NCBI GenBank assembly: GCA_030599175.1
Contig: JAUVON010000039.1
Span: forward strand, 1 to 13,850
DNA from: Desulfobulbaceae bacterium
GTDB lineage: Bacteria; Desulfobacterota; Desulfobulbia; Desulfobulbales; Desulfocapsaceae
DNA length: 13,850 nucleotides
Direction of reading: 5' to 3'
The position numbers and the translations under genes are program-made. Positions 1 to 7,180 of this stretch are shown here, piece after piece. The notes below the pieces were generated by a model. The model searched no databases. It was not told the origin of the DNA and saw nothing but the letters and a program-made list of their open reading frames with translations. Each line of letters starts with the position of its first letter. Within the stretch, counting starts at the first letter, position 1.

Positions 1-87
1 ATCGAATCGTATAAGGAACGCTATCCGGCAAAGATTGAACCCAGTCGCGTGCTCTATGATCCTGAGCGAAAGAAGATACTCGTATAG
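1..87 (+). CDS. C-terminal end of a DMGDH/GcvT-family protein (partial, cut by the window edge)
   Basis: Frame 1 is open from the first base to TAG at 85-87 and gives 28 residues. The segment SRVLYDPERKKILV closely matches the end of the next gene (ERVLYDPQGEKLR) and the xLYDP ending that I recall from bacterial dimethylglycine oxidase. This is therefore most likely the C-terminal edge of the GcvT-like folate-binding domain of a tandem paralogue of the next gene. The next ATG lies 21 bases after the stop, so the two are probably co-transcribed. The N-terminal flavin domain is outside the window, so the full architecture of this copy is inferred. Confidence 0.7.
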   Translation: MESYKERYPAKIEPSRVLYDPERKKILV

Positions 88-108
88 TAATTCTAAGGTC
101 AAAAAACG

Positions 109-2532
109 ATGAAGAACGAAGCCAGAGTAGTTGTTATTGGTGGAGGTATTGTTGGCTGTTCAATACTCTATCACCTTGCAAAAGCGGGCTGGAAAGATGT
201 AGTCATGGTAGAGAAAAGCGAGCTTACCAGTGGATCCACCTGCATGGCGGCCGGTATGCTGACTCAGTTTAACTCTTCTCCAACCTTGATGAGAATGAGA
301 AAGTACAGCTCTGAGATGTATGATGCACTTGGTGTATATGGCAAAGTCGGCAGTATTCGAATGGCCGCCGGTAAAGAGCAGCACCTCACCTTGCAACGAG
401 CTGTAAGTACGGCCAAAGGAGTTGGCCTCGATGTGGAGATGATCACTTCGGAGGAAGCTCTTAAGCTGATGCCATGGGCAAGTCCCGAGGAGTTGTACAG
501 CGCTGTTTATCTGCCGGATGACGGGCATATTGACCCCCACGGAACTACCTATGCTGTCGCGAAAGCGGCAAAAGATCTTGGTGCGGAAATCTACCTCAAT
601 ACCCTTGTTACGGGCATAGATCTGACATCCGATAACAGGGTTGAGGCAGTCAGAACGGATAAGGGCAGGATCAAGACCGAAATTGTCATTAATTCAGCGG
701 GAATGTGGGGCAAGCAGGTTGCGGCAATGGTAGGGGCAAAAGTTCCTTCGACTCCTGTTGTTCATCAGCATCTTGCTTTGCAGGCGGTTCCCGGTTCGGA
801 ACTTCCCGATGGTGGTCCATGTTTCAGGGATACCGACAGACTTATCTACGGCCGTCCTGAGCATGGCGGGCTTCTCTTTGGCGGTTGGGAACTCAATCCG
901 CCTTCAACCTGGGAAGATGGGGTTCCATGGAGCCACAGTGCAACTGAAGTAGCTTCGGATTTTGATCGCTTTGAACATCTGCTGGTCAATGCGATAAAGC
1001 GTTTCCCGTTTCTGGAGGAAGCCGGTATCGAGCGTCTTGTTGCCCATCCCGATGCATTTACCCCGGATGCAAGGCCCCTGGTGGGGCCGTGGCCGACGGT
1101 TAAAGGGTTCTGGCTGGCCTGCGGCCTTTCCATGGAAGGTTTTGGTGCCGCCGGTGGTATTGGCAAGGCTCTGGCTGAATGGATCATTGATGGCCAGTCT
1201 GAAGTGGATCTTTTCTCATTTCATCCCTGGAGATTTGGCAGGAATTTCCAGGATCCGTATTATGCCGCATCCTGCGGACGTGAATGTTACCGCTATTATT
1301 ACTATACCAGGTATCCGCAGGACGAGGACACCGAGATGCGGCCCCGCAGGGTAACTCCCTTCCACTATCGGTTGCAGGATCTGGGAGCAGTGTTCGGCAA
1401 GAAAAATGGCTGGGAGCGGGTGAACTATGTTAATCCCGGACAGCTGTGGAGGAGAGCAGGAGAGGATCAGAGAGCTGCCGGTGGCTGGGTAAAACCACCG
1501 CATTTTGATCTGGTTGGTGCTGAGTGCCGGGCTTTTCGGGAAAGAGTCGGTATGGTGGATATGAGTGGTTTTGGCAAAATTGATCTGAAGGGACCTGGAG
1601 CCTTGCCTTTACTTAATCGACTTGCTGTAAGTGAGATGGATAAACCTGTGGGTTCTGTTATCTACACCCAGTTCTGCAATGAGAGAGGCGGCATCCTTGC
1701 TGATATCACCATTATTCGTCTTGGTGAGCAATTTTTCAGGCTTGTAACCGGTTCCGGCTTTATTGACAATGATCTTGGCCATATCAACTCCAACCGGCAA
1801 AGTGATGACCTGGAGGTTGAAATCAGCGATGTTACCGAAAGTCTTTCCGTTATTGGACTATGGGGGCCAAAGGCCAGACTGGTTCTGGAAAAGGTCACAG
1901 ATGATAATATTTCTGCCGAGGCCATTCCCTATATGATGGCCAAAAATATCACAATTAATGGTGTTGATGTTCTTGCTCAGCGTGTCTCCTATGCCGGCGA
2001 ACCTGGCTGGGAACTCTATTCTGAGGTGAATCGGGCTGTTATCACATGGGATAAACTGTGGCAGGCCGGTCAGGAGTTTGAAGTAGCTGCCTGTGGTTAT
2101 TATGCACTGAATTCACTTCGAATGGAAAAAGGATATCTCTACCATAGTGATGATATTACCGGCCTTGAAAATCCATACGAGGCGGGAATTGGTTTTACGG
2201 TGGACAGGAAAAAAGATTTTATCGGTTCCGCTGCCCTGACAAAAATCTGCAGTGAAGGTGTCACAAAAAAGCTGTGTACCATTACCATTGGGGGGGATGA
2301 GTGGCTTGCACTCTATGGCGGAGAAGCCGTCCTGCTGGATGGCAGGGTTATAAGCAGATTGCGTAGTGTCGGTTATGGATACACGGTGAAGAAAAACATC
2401 GGCAATGTCTATCTGCCTGTGGAGATGGCGGTGCCGGGTAAGAAAGTTCAGGTGGAAATATTTGGTGATATGGTGGACGCTGTGGTTACGGAAAGGGTTC
2501 TCTATGATCCACAAGGAGAAAAACTCCGCTAG
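109..2532 (+). CDS. FAD-dependent dimethylglycine/sarcosine dehydrogenase-like protein with GcvT domain
   Basis: Predicted to oxidise an N-methyl amine (dimethylglycine, sarcosine or similar), passing electrons to FAD and ETF and the one-carbon unit to tetrahydrofolate. The 807-aa length fits the DMGDH/dimethylglycine oxidase family. The N-terminal DAO domain (about 1-375) starts with a Rossmann FAD loop, GGGIVG at 11-16. A linker domain follows (about 375-430, with VTPFHYRL). The C-terminal half is an aminomethyltransferase (GcvT) fold with GLWGPKARLVLE, AGEPGWELY and LRMEKGY. D532 in LADIT sits where the catalytic Asp of the folate site is expected. The family's covalent-FAD His (GST-x-H) is replaced by Met46 in GSTCMAAG, so FAD is probably bound non-covalently. 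A weak AAGGT RBS precedes the ATG. The TAG stop overlaps the start of a palindromic repeat. No signal peptide is visible, so it should be cytoplasmic. The exact substrate is not determined. Confidence 0.88.
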   Translation: MKNEARVVVIGGGIVGCSILYHLAKAGWKDVVMVEKSELTSGSTCMAAGMLTQFNSSPTLMRMRKYSSEMYDALGVYGKVGSIRMAAGKEQHLTLQRAVSTAKGVGLDVEMITSEEALKLMPWASPEELYSAVYLPDDGHIDPHGTTYAVAKAAKDLGAEIYLNTLVTGIDLTSDNRVEAVRTDKGRIKTEIVINSAGMWGKQVAAMVGAKVPSTPVVHQHLALQAVPGSELPDGGPCFRDTDRLIYGRPEHGGLLFGGWELNPPSTWEDGVPWSHSATEVASDFDRFEHLLVNAIKRFPFLEEAGIERLVAHPDAFTPDARPLVGPWPTVKGFWLACGLSMEGFGAAGGIGKALAEWIIDGQSEVDLFSFHPWRFGRNFQDPYYAASCGRECYRYYYYTRYPQDEDTEMRPRRVTPFHYRLQDLGAVFGKKNGWERVNYVNPGQLWRRAGEDQRAAGGWVKPPHFDLVGAECRAFRERVGMVDMSGFGKIDLKGPGALPLLNRLAVSEMDKPVGSVIYTQFCNERGGILADITIIRLGEQFFRLVTGSGFIDNDLGHINSNRQSDDLEVEISDVTESLSVIGLWGPKARLVLEKVTDDNISAEAIPYMMAKNITINGVDVLAQRVSYAGEPGWELYSEVNRAVITWDKLWQAGQEFEVAACGYYALNSLRMEKGYLYHSDDITGLENPYEAGIGFTVDRKKDFIGSAALTKICSEGVTKKLCTITIGGDEWLALYGGEAVLLDGRVISRLRSVGYGYTVKKNIGNVYLPVEMAVPGKKVQVEIFGDMVDAVVTERVLYDPQGEKLR

Positions 2533-2690
2533 GAGCCTGTCCGAGAATGCATTTTGCCCAAACTCTTCGTTATTTGCAAAAAAATTATGCTCGCAGGTAG
2601 CGTAGACTCCGATATCACGTATATGGCTGTGCTTATTTTTTTAAAAAACCTCGATTTAGAAGCAAAATGCTTATTCTCGGACAGCCTCCT
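2531..2690. repeat. MITE-like imperfect palindrome with ~27-bp terminal inverted repeats
   Basis: The left arm (2531-2557, begins AGGAGCCTGTCCGAGAAT) and the right arm (2662-2690, ends ATTCTCGGACAGCCTCCT) are inverted copies. They differ by one substitution and a 2-base insertion. Weaker inverted similarity continues inward through A- and T-rich stretches towards a centre near 2600-2620. The whole unit could therefore fold as one long hairpin. No plausible internal protein was found. The left end overlaps the TAG stop of the dehydrogenase gene. The structure fits a non-autonomous mobile or REP-like element; no clear target-site duplication was seen. Confidence 0.8.
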
Positions 2691-2707
2691 GGAAGCCTGT
2701 CCAAGAA
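2674..2707. repeat. Hairpin formed by the right repeat arm plus a third half-copy
   Basis: Directly after the right arm, 2691-2707 reads GGAAGCCTGTCCAAGAA, a degenerate direct copy of the left arm. It pairs with 2674-2687 (TTCT.GGACAG.CT) around a 6-base loop, with two internal mismatches. The hairpin ends 34 bases before the kinase start codon. It lacks a T-run, so it is not a typical intrinsic terminator. It could stabilise or process the transcript. Confidence 0.6.
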
Positions 2708-2741
2708 GGTATTGTCACCGCAGGAGGGGGAGGGAAAAGGA

Positions 2742-3935
2742 ATGAACGAGGCCAAAATGAAGCGTCTGCAGAAGATGGATTCTTTGAAGAGTTACGAGCT
2801 TTTGCAGATGGCAAAACAGCTGGCAAAGGTCGCTACCGAGGTTCAGGAGACTCTTGAAAACTCATTTTTGCGGGAACAGATTATAGAAGTGGTTGAGGGG
2901 TTCTATGATCTTGGAAAAGTAATAGATACCTTTGAACTATTCGGAGGATATAATAATCGCAGTTTTCGGGTGGTTGTCGAACAGCATGGTGTCACAAAAG
3001 ATTATTTTTTGCGTAAATACAAATTGGGTATTGGTGAAAAAGAGATTCTTTTTGAACACGCCATGATCATTCATACCATGGCAAATGGATTTAACCTCCT
3101 TGCAAGTCCTATCTCCTGCCGGGATGGGAGTAGTTTTGTCAGCCCAGCCATCAGCAAAAATAAATTTGCACTCTACCACTTTTTAGCAGGAGAAGATAAG
3201 TACACCTGGGATAATCCCTTGATGGACGAGAGTGAACATGAAAGTGCTGCGGAAGTGATGGCTCTTTTTCACAATGCTTCGAAGGGATTTGAGCAGCATG
3301 ATTTTGGCCGCGTTGAACCCGGTATTCTGAACTTAATTGGCGGTATGCCTCAGTTGTTTGCCAGCTATACGATACCGAACAGGAACACTAAATTTCATGA
3401 CTATTTTACAACTGTTCTTGAATCCATCCTTCTTTTGATAAAAGCAAATAATCTATCCGGGAAAGATACGGAGAAGATGGTGCAGAATCCAATTCATTGT
3501 GATTATCATCCCGGCAATTTGAAGTTTGATGACGGCAAAGTGGTAGGGGTTTTTGATTTGGACTGGGCGAAGGTAGACTTCCGTCTTTTCGATGTTTGCC
3601 TGGCACTTATTTACAATTCTGTTGATTGGGGAGGGAGTAATGATGGGAGAATGGATCTCGAAAAATGCGGGTTATTCTTAAAATGCTATCAGGCTACACT
3701 TGTTGAAATGAAGGGGCTCCCTCCCTTGAATAAAGTAGAAATGGATAATTTCCCTACCATGCTGGCAATGGCTAACTTTTATCTGCTGAGCTGGGAGATT
3801 TCTGCCTATTATTCTGATAGTGAAAAAAACGAGTATGAGTATCTTGCGTACTTTAAACATAGTGTCCGTCAGATGCATTGGATAGAAAGCCATAAACAGG
3901 AATTTGCAATGGTTGCAGATTCTGCACGGGTATAA
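2742..3935 (+). CDS. Aminoglycoside phosphotransferase/choline kinase-fold kinase
   Basis: A 397-aa ATP-dependent small-molecule kinase of the APH/choline kinase/homoserine kinase II/hydroxylysine kinase superfamily. A Gly-rich nucleotide loop, GGYNNRSFRV, lies at about 68-77. The catalytic loop HCDYHPGN has H252, D254 and N259 in the HxDxxxxN pattern, and the metal-binding DLDW follows with D272. An N-terminal helical extension of about 60 residues makes it longer than many family members. The frame is open from an ATG at 2667, but that lies inside the repeat. The ATG at 2742 has a purine-rich GGGAGGG site 7 bases upstream and is preferred. The next gene begins about 20 bases after the TAA stop, so co-transcription is likely. 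The substrate is unknown; an amino alcohol or hydroxylated amine would suit the neighbours, but that is inference. Confidence 0.8.
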   Translation: MNEAKMKRLQKMDSLKSYELLQMAKQLAKVATEVQETLENSFLREQIIEVVEGFYDLGKVIDTFELFGGYNNRSFRVVVEQHGVTKDYFLRKYKLGIGEKEILFEHAMIIHTMANGFNLLASPISCRDGSSFVSPAISKNKFALYHFLAGEDKYTWDNPLMDESEHESAAEVMALFHNASKGFEQHDFGRVEPGILNLIGGMPQLFASYTIPNRNTKFHDYFTTVLESILLLIKANNLSGKDTEKMVQNPIHCDYHPGNLKFDDGKVVGVFDLDWAKVDFRLFDVCLALIYNSVDWGGSNDGRMDLEKCGLFLKCYQATLVEMKGLPPLNKVEMDNFPTMLAMANFYLLSWEISAYYSDSEKNEYEYLAYFKHSVRQMHWIESHKQEFAMVADSARV

Positions 3936-3955
3936 CGCATGGAGCTATGAAGGCA

Positions 3956-5236
3956 ATGAAAGGCTTTAACATTGATGAACAGATTGCCGGGGCACCTGCT
4001 GAATACCAGCAGGCTCTGAAAGATGAAAAGCGGAGCTATGAACGGATAGTGGAAACCAGTAAAGCTGTGCTTTCCGAAGTCGGTATTGAAACAAGGAATC
4101 GGAGGGTTATTGATACACTGGAGGCCACCGGACTGGCCGGCTATGATTCAGCCAGTTGTCGTATTCACCTGCTTCCTGAGCTGATTGATCAGGCTATTGA
4201 TACCACCCCTAAAACGTATTCGGGAGATGAGGGGATGAATTGTCTGGGGATTGGCGGGATACCACCGTTTCTCTATCGAAAAAACGATGAGTTTCCATTG
4301 CCCGCAAGTTATGCGGAGCTTTCCCGGGTTATAAATTCAGTACAGGAAAATCTTGACATTGTACGGTTTTTGAGTCAGCCGGTGAAGGTACATAAAGGTG
4401 ATGTCCTCGAGTGCAATAAGATCATGGATCAACTGCAGGATTGCATCAAGATCACCTGCAGCGCCTACATGGATAATGATGATGCGGTAAAATGGTTTGG
4501 TGGCAGAGACGACTGGCACGATTCAATCTGCGGGTTGAAGTCACCTCTATCATGTATGGATAATATGATGGACTCTCTTATCAGAAGTGCTGAGGATGGT
4601 AATAATCTGCGTTTGACCACCATGCCCCTTGCGGGAAGGACTGCCCCTCAGAGTCCCGAAGGGTGCATGATTATCAATCAGTGCGAAGTTCTTTTTATGC
4701 TGGCTGTCGCCCAGACGGTTAATCCGGGAATGGTCTGTATGTTTGGTGGAATGCCCTGCCCTACAAAACCGAACGGGGATCTGGCCTATTCCCAGGATTC
4801 CATGGATATGCTGAATGTGGCAGTGAGCAGAATCAATGCCTGGATAACCGGACTTCCTACGGTCCAGTCCGGTGGAAGTACGGAGGAGAAGGAGCCGGGG
4901 GAAAGGGCTGTTGCTGATGGCATGAGGGGCAAGCGAATTCTTACCGAATTCGGCGTACACAATGACAGACACTGTTTTGGTGTCCTTGATAATCTTAATT
5001 TTTTCAGTGAAGAGGCCTTCGTTCAGGATTGCGAGAGTTATCGGCAGTATAAAAAAAAGAGAGGTGATACTTTTGTTTTAAAACCTTTGTACATACCTGA
5101 AGACCCCCAGGCCTTTGAAGTTATCTCTAATGTGGCAAGCGGCGATTATCATGTGGACTATCATACTACAGCGAATATATTCGCTTTTGGGGAGTGGGAG
5201 AAGAGCGCAGAAGAAAAAGGAGTTTTACCTGAATAG
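3956..5236 (+). CDS. MttB-family (trimethylamine methyltransferase-like) corrinoid methyltransferase, non-pyrrolysine
   Basis: Resembles the MttB superfamily (Pfam MTTB), whose members transfer a methyl group from a quaternary or tertiary amine to a cobalamin protein. The family-like C-terminal block lies at about residues 300-370 and includes SGGSTEEKEPGERA, GVLDNLNFFSEEAF and QDCE. No in-frame TAG interrupts the gene, so it belongs with the non-Pyl members (glycine betaine, proline betaine or carnitine demethylases). At 426 aa it is shorter than the roughly 470-500 aa usual for that group. ATG 3956 has GGAG at a workable distance (11 bases). The in-frame ATG at 3947 has GGAG only 2 bases away and is less likely. 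No corrinoid protein or methyl-corrinoid:folate transferase gene is in the window. Substrate unknown. Confidence 0.75.
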   Translation: MKGFNIDEQIAGAPAEYQQALKDEKRSYERIVETSKAVLSEVGIETRNRRVIDTLEATGLAGYDSASCRIHLLPELIDQAIDTTPKTYSGDEGMNCLGIGGIPPFLYRKNDEFPLPASYAELSRVINSVQENLDIVRFLSQPVKVHKGDVLECNKIMDQLQDCIKITCSAYMDNDDAVKWFGGRDDWHDSICGLKSPLSCMDNMMDSLIRSAEDGNNLRLTTMPLAGRTAPQSPEGCMIINQCEVLFMLAVAQTVNPGMVCMFGGMPCPTKPNGDLAYSQDSMDMLNVAVSRINAWITGLPTVQSGGSTEEKEPGERAVADGMRGKRILTEFGVHNDRHCFGVLDNLNFFSEEAFVQDCESYRQYKKKRGDTFVLKPLYIPEDPQAFEVISNVASGDYHVDYHTTANIFAFGEWEKSAEEKGVLPE

Positions 5237-5302
5237 CGGCATGGTGAGTTTTTACAATACCAATAACTATGTGAATATAAAAGAAGTTCATAGGAGAACA
5301 GC

Positions 5303-6070
5303 ATGAAAGTTTTTGTATGTGTGAAAAACGTACCGGACACCGCTGCAAATATAAGGGTTGTCGGTGAAAACAGCTTTGATGAATCTATTAAATTTCTGAT
5401 TAATCCCTACGATGAATATGCCATAGAAGAGGCCGCTCGACTGGTGGAAAAAGAAGGTGGGGAAGTTGTTCTGGTAACTGTGGGCAAGGAGAGCGCTATA
5501 AAAACTGTTCGTTCAGCCCTCGCTCTCGGCAGCCATAGGGCAATCCTGGTGACAACAGATAAGCAGTTTCTTGATAGCGCTGATACAGCTGCTATTCTGC
5601 AAAAGGTTATGGAGGATGACGGCCCTGCAGATATTATCTTTGCCGGTAAGCAGGCGGTGGATAGCGAGGCTATGCAGACAGCCTATCGTCTGGCAGAAGG
5701 GTTGAATATCCCAATTGCAAGTGATGTTACAGAGTTCTCCGTTGCAAACGACAAGGTGTCCGTTGAAAGGGAAATCGGGGGTGGGGAACGGGAAATAATT
5801 GAGATGACCATGCCCTGCGTTGTTGCCGCCAGTAAAGGTCTGAATGAGCCCCGTTATCCTAAACTGCCAGATGTGATGAAGGCGAAAAAGAAAGAGGTAA
5901 AGCAGATAGCTCTTGCTGACCTGGGACTGACTCTTACCTCTGAGACAAAACTGGTTACCCTGGAACAGGTCCCTGATCGTTCCGGTGCTAAAATAATTGG
6001 TGGCAGTGTCAGTGGAGGCGTGGCTGAACTTGTGAAAATACTAAGAGAAGACGAGAAAGTTATCTCTTGA
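5303..6070 (+). CDS. etfB: Electron transfer flavoprotein, beta subunit
   Basis: A 255-aa ETF beta subunit, the usual length. It forms a heterodimer with EtfA and carries electrons from flavin dehydrogenases. The start MKVFVCVKNVPDT and the signature VVAASKGLNEPRYPKLP (about 172-190) are typical of EtfB, as is the AGKQAVDSEAMQT block at about 115-127. A clear AGGAG site lies 6 bases before the ATG. It follows the methyltransferase gene by 66 bases and precedes etfA by 76, so the pair is probably dedicated to the dehydrogenases of this locus. The sequence looks like the canonical non-bifurcating type, but I judge that only by eye. Confidence 0.95.
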   Translation: MKVFVCVKNVPDTAANIRVVGENSFDESIKFLINPYDEYAIEEAARLVEKEGGEVVLVTVGKESAIKTVRSALALGSHRAILVTTDKQFLDSADTAAILQKVMEDDGPADIIFAGKQAVDSEAMQTAYRLAEGLNIPIASDVTEFSVANDKVSVEREIGGGEREIIEMTMPCVVAASKGLNEPRYPKLPDVMKAKKKEVKQIALADLGLTLTSETKLVTLEQVPDRSGAKIIGGSVSGGVAELVKILREDEKVIS

Positions 6071-6078
6071 TACTCCCG

Positions 6079-6116
6079 GGAGCCTGACTGAGAAGAAATA
6101 TATTCTCTGACGCTCC
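6079..6116. repeat. Short hairpin related to the 2531-2690 repeat, between etfB and etfA
   Basis: The left arm GGAGCCTGACTGAGAA differs from the arm at 2532 (GGAGCCTGTCCGAGAA) at only three positions. The right arm TTCTCTGACGCTCC closes a stem: GGAGC pairs with GCTCC, and GAGAA pairs with TTCTC around an 8-base loop, with an internal mismatch bulge. Only TTT follows it, so a terminator role is doubtful. It looks like a short version of the same repeat family without the long interior. Confidence 0.6.
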
Positions 6117-6146
6117 TTTGCCTATTGATATATTCTGGAGAAGAAA

Positions 6147-7094
6147 ATGACAAAAGTCGCCGTATTAATAGAAACAACAGATAATGAAGTTAAGGCCGCA
6201 AATTTCGGGGTGCTTACCGCCGCCCATGGTGATGGGCATGAGATATATGCTTTTCTTACAGGTGCAGATGCTGAAGGGTGTAAGGCAGTGCTCGGGAAAT
6301 ATGGTGTGGGGGCAATAATATCCATTGAAGGAGATGGTGCCGATTTGCAGGCCAAACCTGATTTGAAGGCTAAAGCAATAATCGCCGCCATGAAGGAGTA
6401 TGAAACATCGGTTCTTTTAGCTCTCAGCAGCAGTGAAGGAAGAGATATCCTGGCCCGGGTGGCTGCCAGTCTTAAAGTTCCTCTGGCCACTGACTGCCTC
6501 AGTGTGGATATTTCATCCTCTACAGTACGTAAGCCATATTTCTCTGGAAAAACTATTGCGACTCTGAAGATGAATGGCGCTTATTTTCTTTCCGCCATTC
6601 GACCAAATGCGGTGGAACCTGCTGAGGCTCCCGCTGAAGCAGCAGTGATCTCATTTACTGCTGTTGTAGGCGACTATGATGGCTTGGTTGTCAAAGAGAT
6701 TAAGCAAAGCTCATCGGGTAAGGTAGATCTCTCTGAAGCCAATGTGATTGTTTCAGGTGGACGTCCAATAGGTTCTGAGGAAAATTTCAAGATTCTTGAA
6801 GAATGTGCAGACGCTATGGGTGGTGCCGTGGGAGCATCCAGGGTTTCAGTCGATGAGGGCTATGCCCCTCACTCTATTCAGGTGGGTCAGACCGGAAAAA
6901 TTGTTAACCCCCGGCTCTATATTGCCTGTGGCATATCAGGCTCGGTACAGCATTTTGCCGGTATGAAAACTTCCAAAGTTATTGTCGCCATCAATAGCGA
7001 TAAGGATGCACCCATATTTAATAAATGTGACTATGGCATTGTTGGCGATATTTTTGAAGTGGTTCCGGCCTTGACTGCTGAACTGGCCAAATAG
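6147..7094 (+). CDS. etfA: Electron transfer flavoprotein, alpha subunit
   Basis: A 315-aa ETF alpha subunit. The C-terminal FAD-binding domain is clear: VIVSGGRPIGSEENF near residue 200, then SVDEGYAPHSIQVGQTGK, YIACGISGSVQHFAGM, VIVAINSDKDAPIF and DYGIVGD near the end. The usual VSGGRG has become VSGGRP here, a mild deviation near the flavin. The N-terminal domain (about 1-185) contacts EtfB. A GGAG site precedes the ATG. It pairs with the etfB gene just upstream and is expected to deliver electrons to the membrane oxidoreductase encoded next. An intrinsic terminator-like hairpin begins about 10 bases after the TAG stop. Confidence 0.95.
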   Translation: MTKVAVLIETTDNEVKAANFGVLTAAHGDGHEIYAFLTGADAEGCKAVLGKYGVGAIISIEGDGADLQAKPDLKAKAIIAAMKEYETSVLLALSSSEGRDILARVAASLKVPLATDCLSVDISSSTVRKPYFSGKTIATLKMNGAYFLSAIRPNAVEPAEAPAEAAVISFTAVVGDYDGLVVKEIKQSSSGKVDLSEANVIVSGGRPIGSEENFKILEECADAMGGAVGASRVSVDEGYAPHSIQVGQTGKIVNPRLYIACGISGSVQHFAGMKTSKVIVAINSDKDAPIFNKCDYGIVGDIFEVVPALTAELAK

Positions 7095-7104
7095 CTCTAC
7101 ACTG

Positions 7105-7147
7105 TTCCGGTCAAAGAGTCTTCTGTTTGACAGGAATATTTTTTTAT
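7105..7147 (+). terminator. Intrinsic terminator between etfA and the membrane oxidoreductase gene
   Basis: The left arm TTCCGGTCAAAGAG (7105-7118) pairs with CTGTTTGACAGGAA (7123-7136) at 12 of 14 positions, around a TCTT loop. It is followed by TATTTTTTTAT with seven consecutive T. This is the most convincing rho-independent terminator in the window. It sits inside the locus, so it may set the ratio of EtfBA to the downstream membrane protein through partial read-through. I found no good promoter between it and the next gene. Confidence 0.75.
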
Positions 7148-7180
7148 CCCTCCATCCTTTATACGATTACGGATAGATCG

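Noticed and set aside
2667..2741. N-terminal extension of the kinase starting at ATG 2667
   Set aside because: The extra 25 codons lie in the inverted-repeat arm and third half-site, and the purine-rich RBS is placed for ATG 2742.
6079..6116. Intrinsic terminator between etfB and etfA
   Set aside because: The stem is interrupted and followed by only three T. Kept as a repeat-family hairpin instead.
7127..7165. TTGACA (7127-7132) with TATACG (7160-7165) as a promoter for the membrane oxidoreductase gene
   Set aside because: The spacing is 27 bases, far from the usual 16-18. The TTGACA is explained by the hairpin arm.
7127..7180. TTG start giving an 18-residue longer membrane oxidoreductase
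   Set aside because: The codon lies in the right arm of the terminator hairpin and has no RBS. ATG 7181 is more plausible, though its own RBS is weak.
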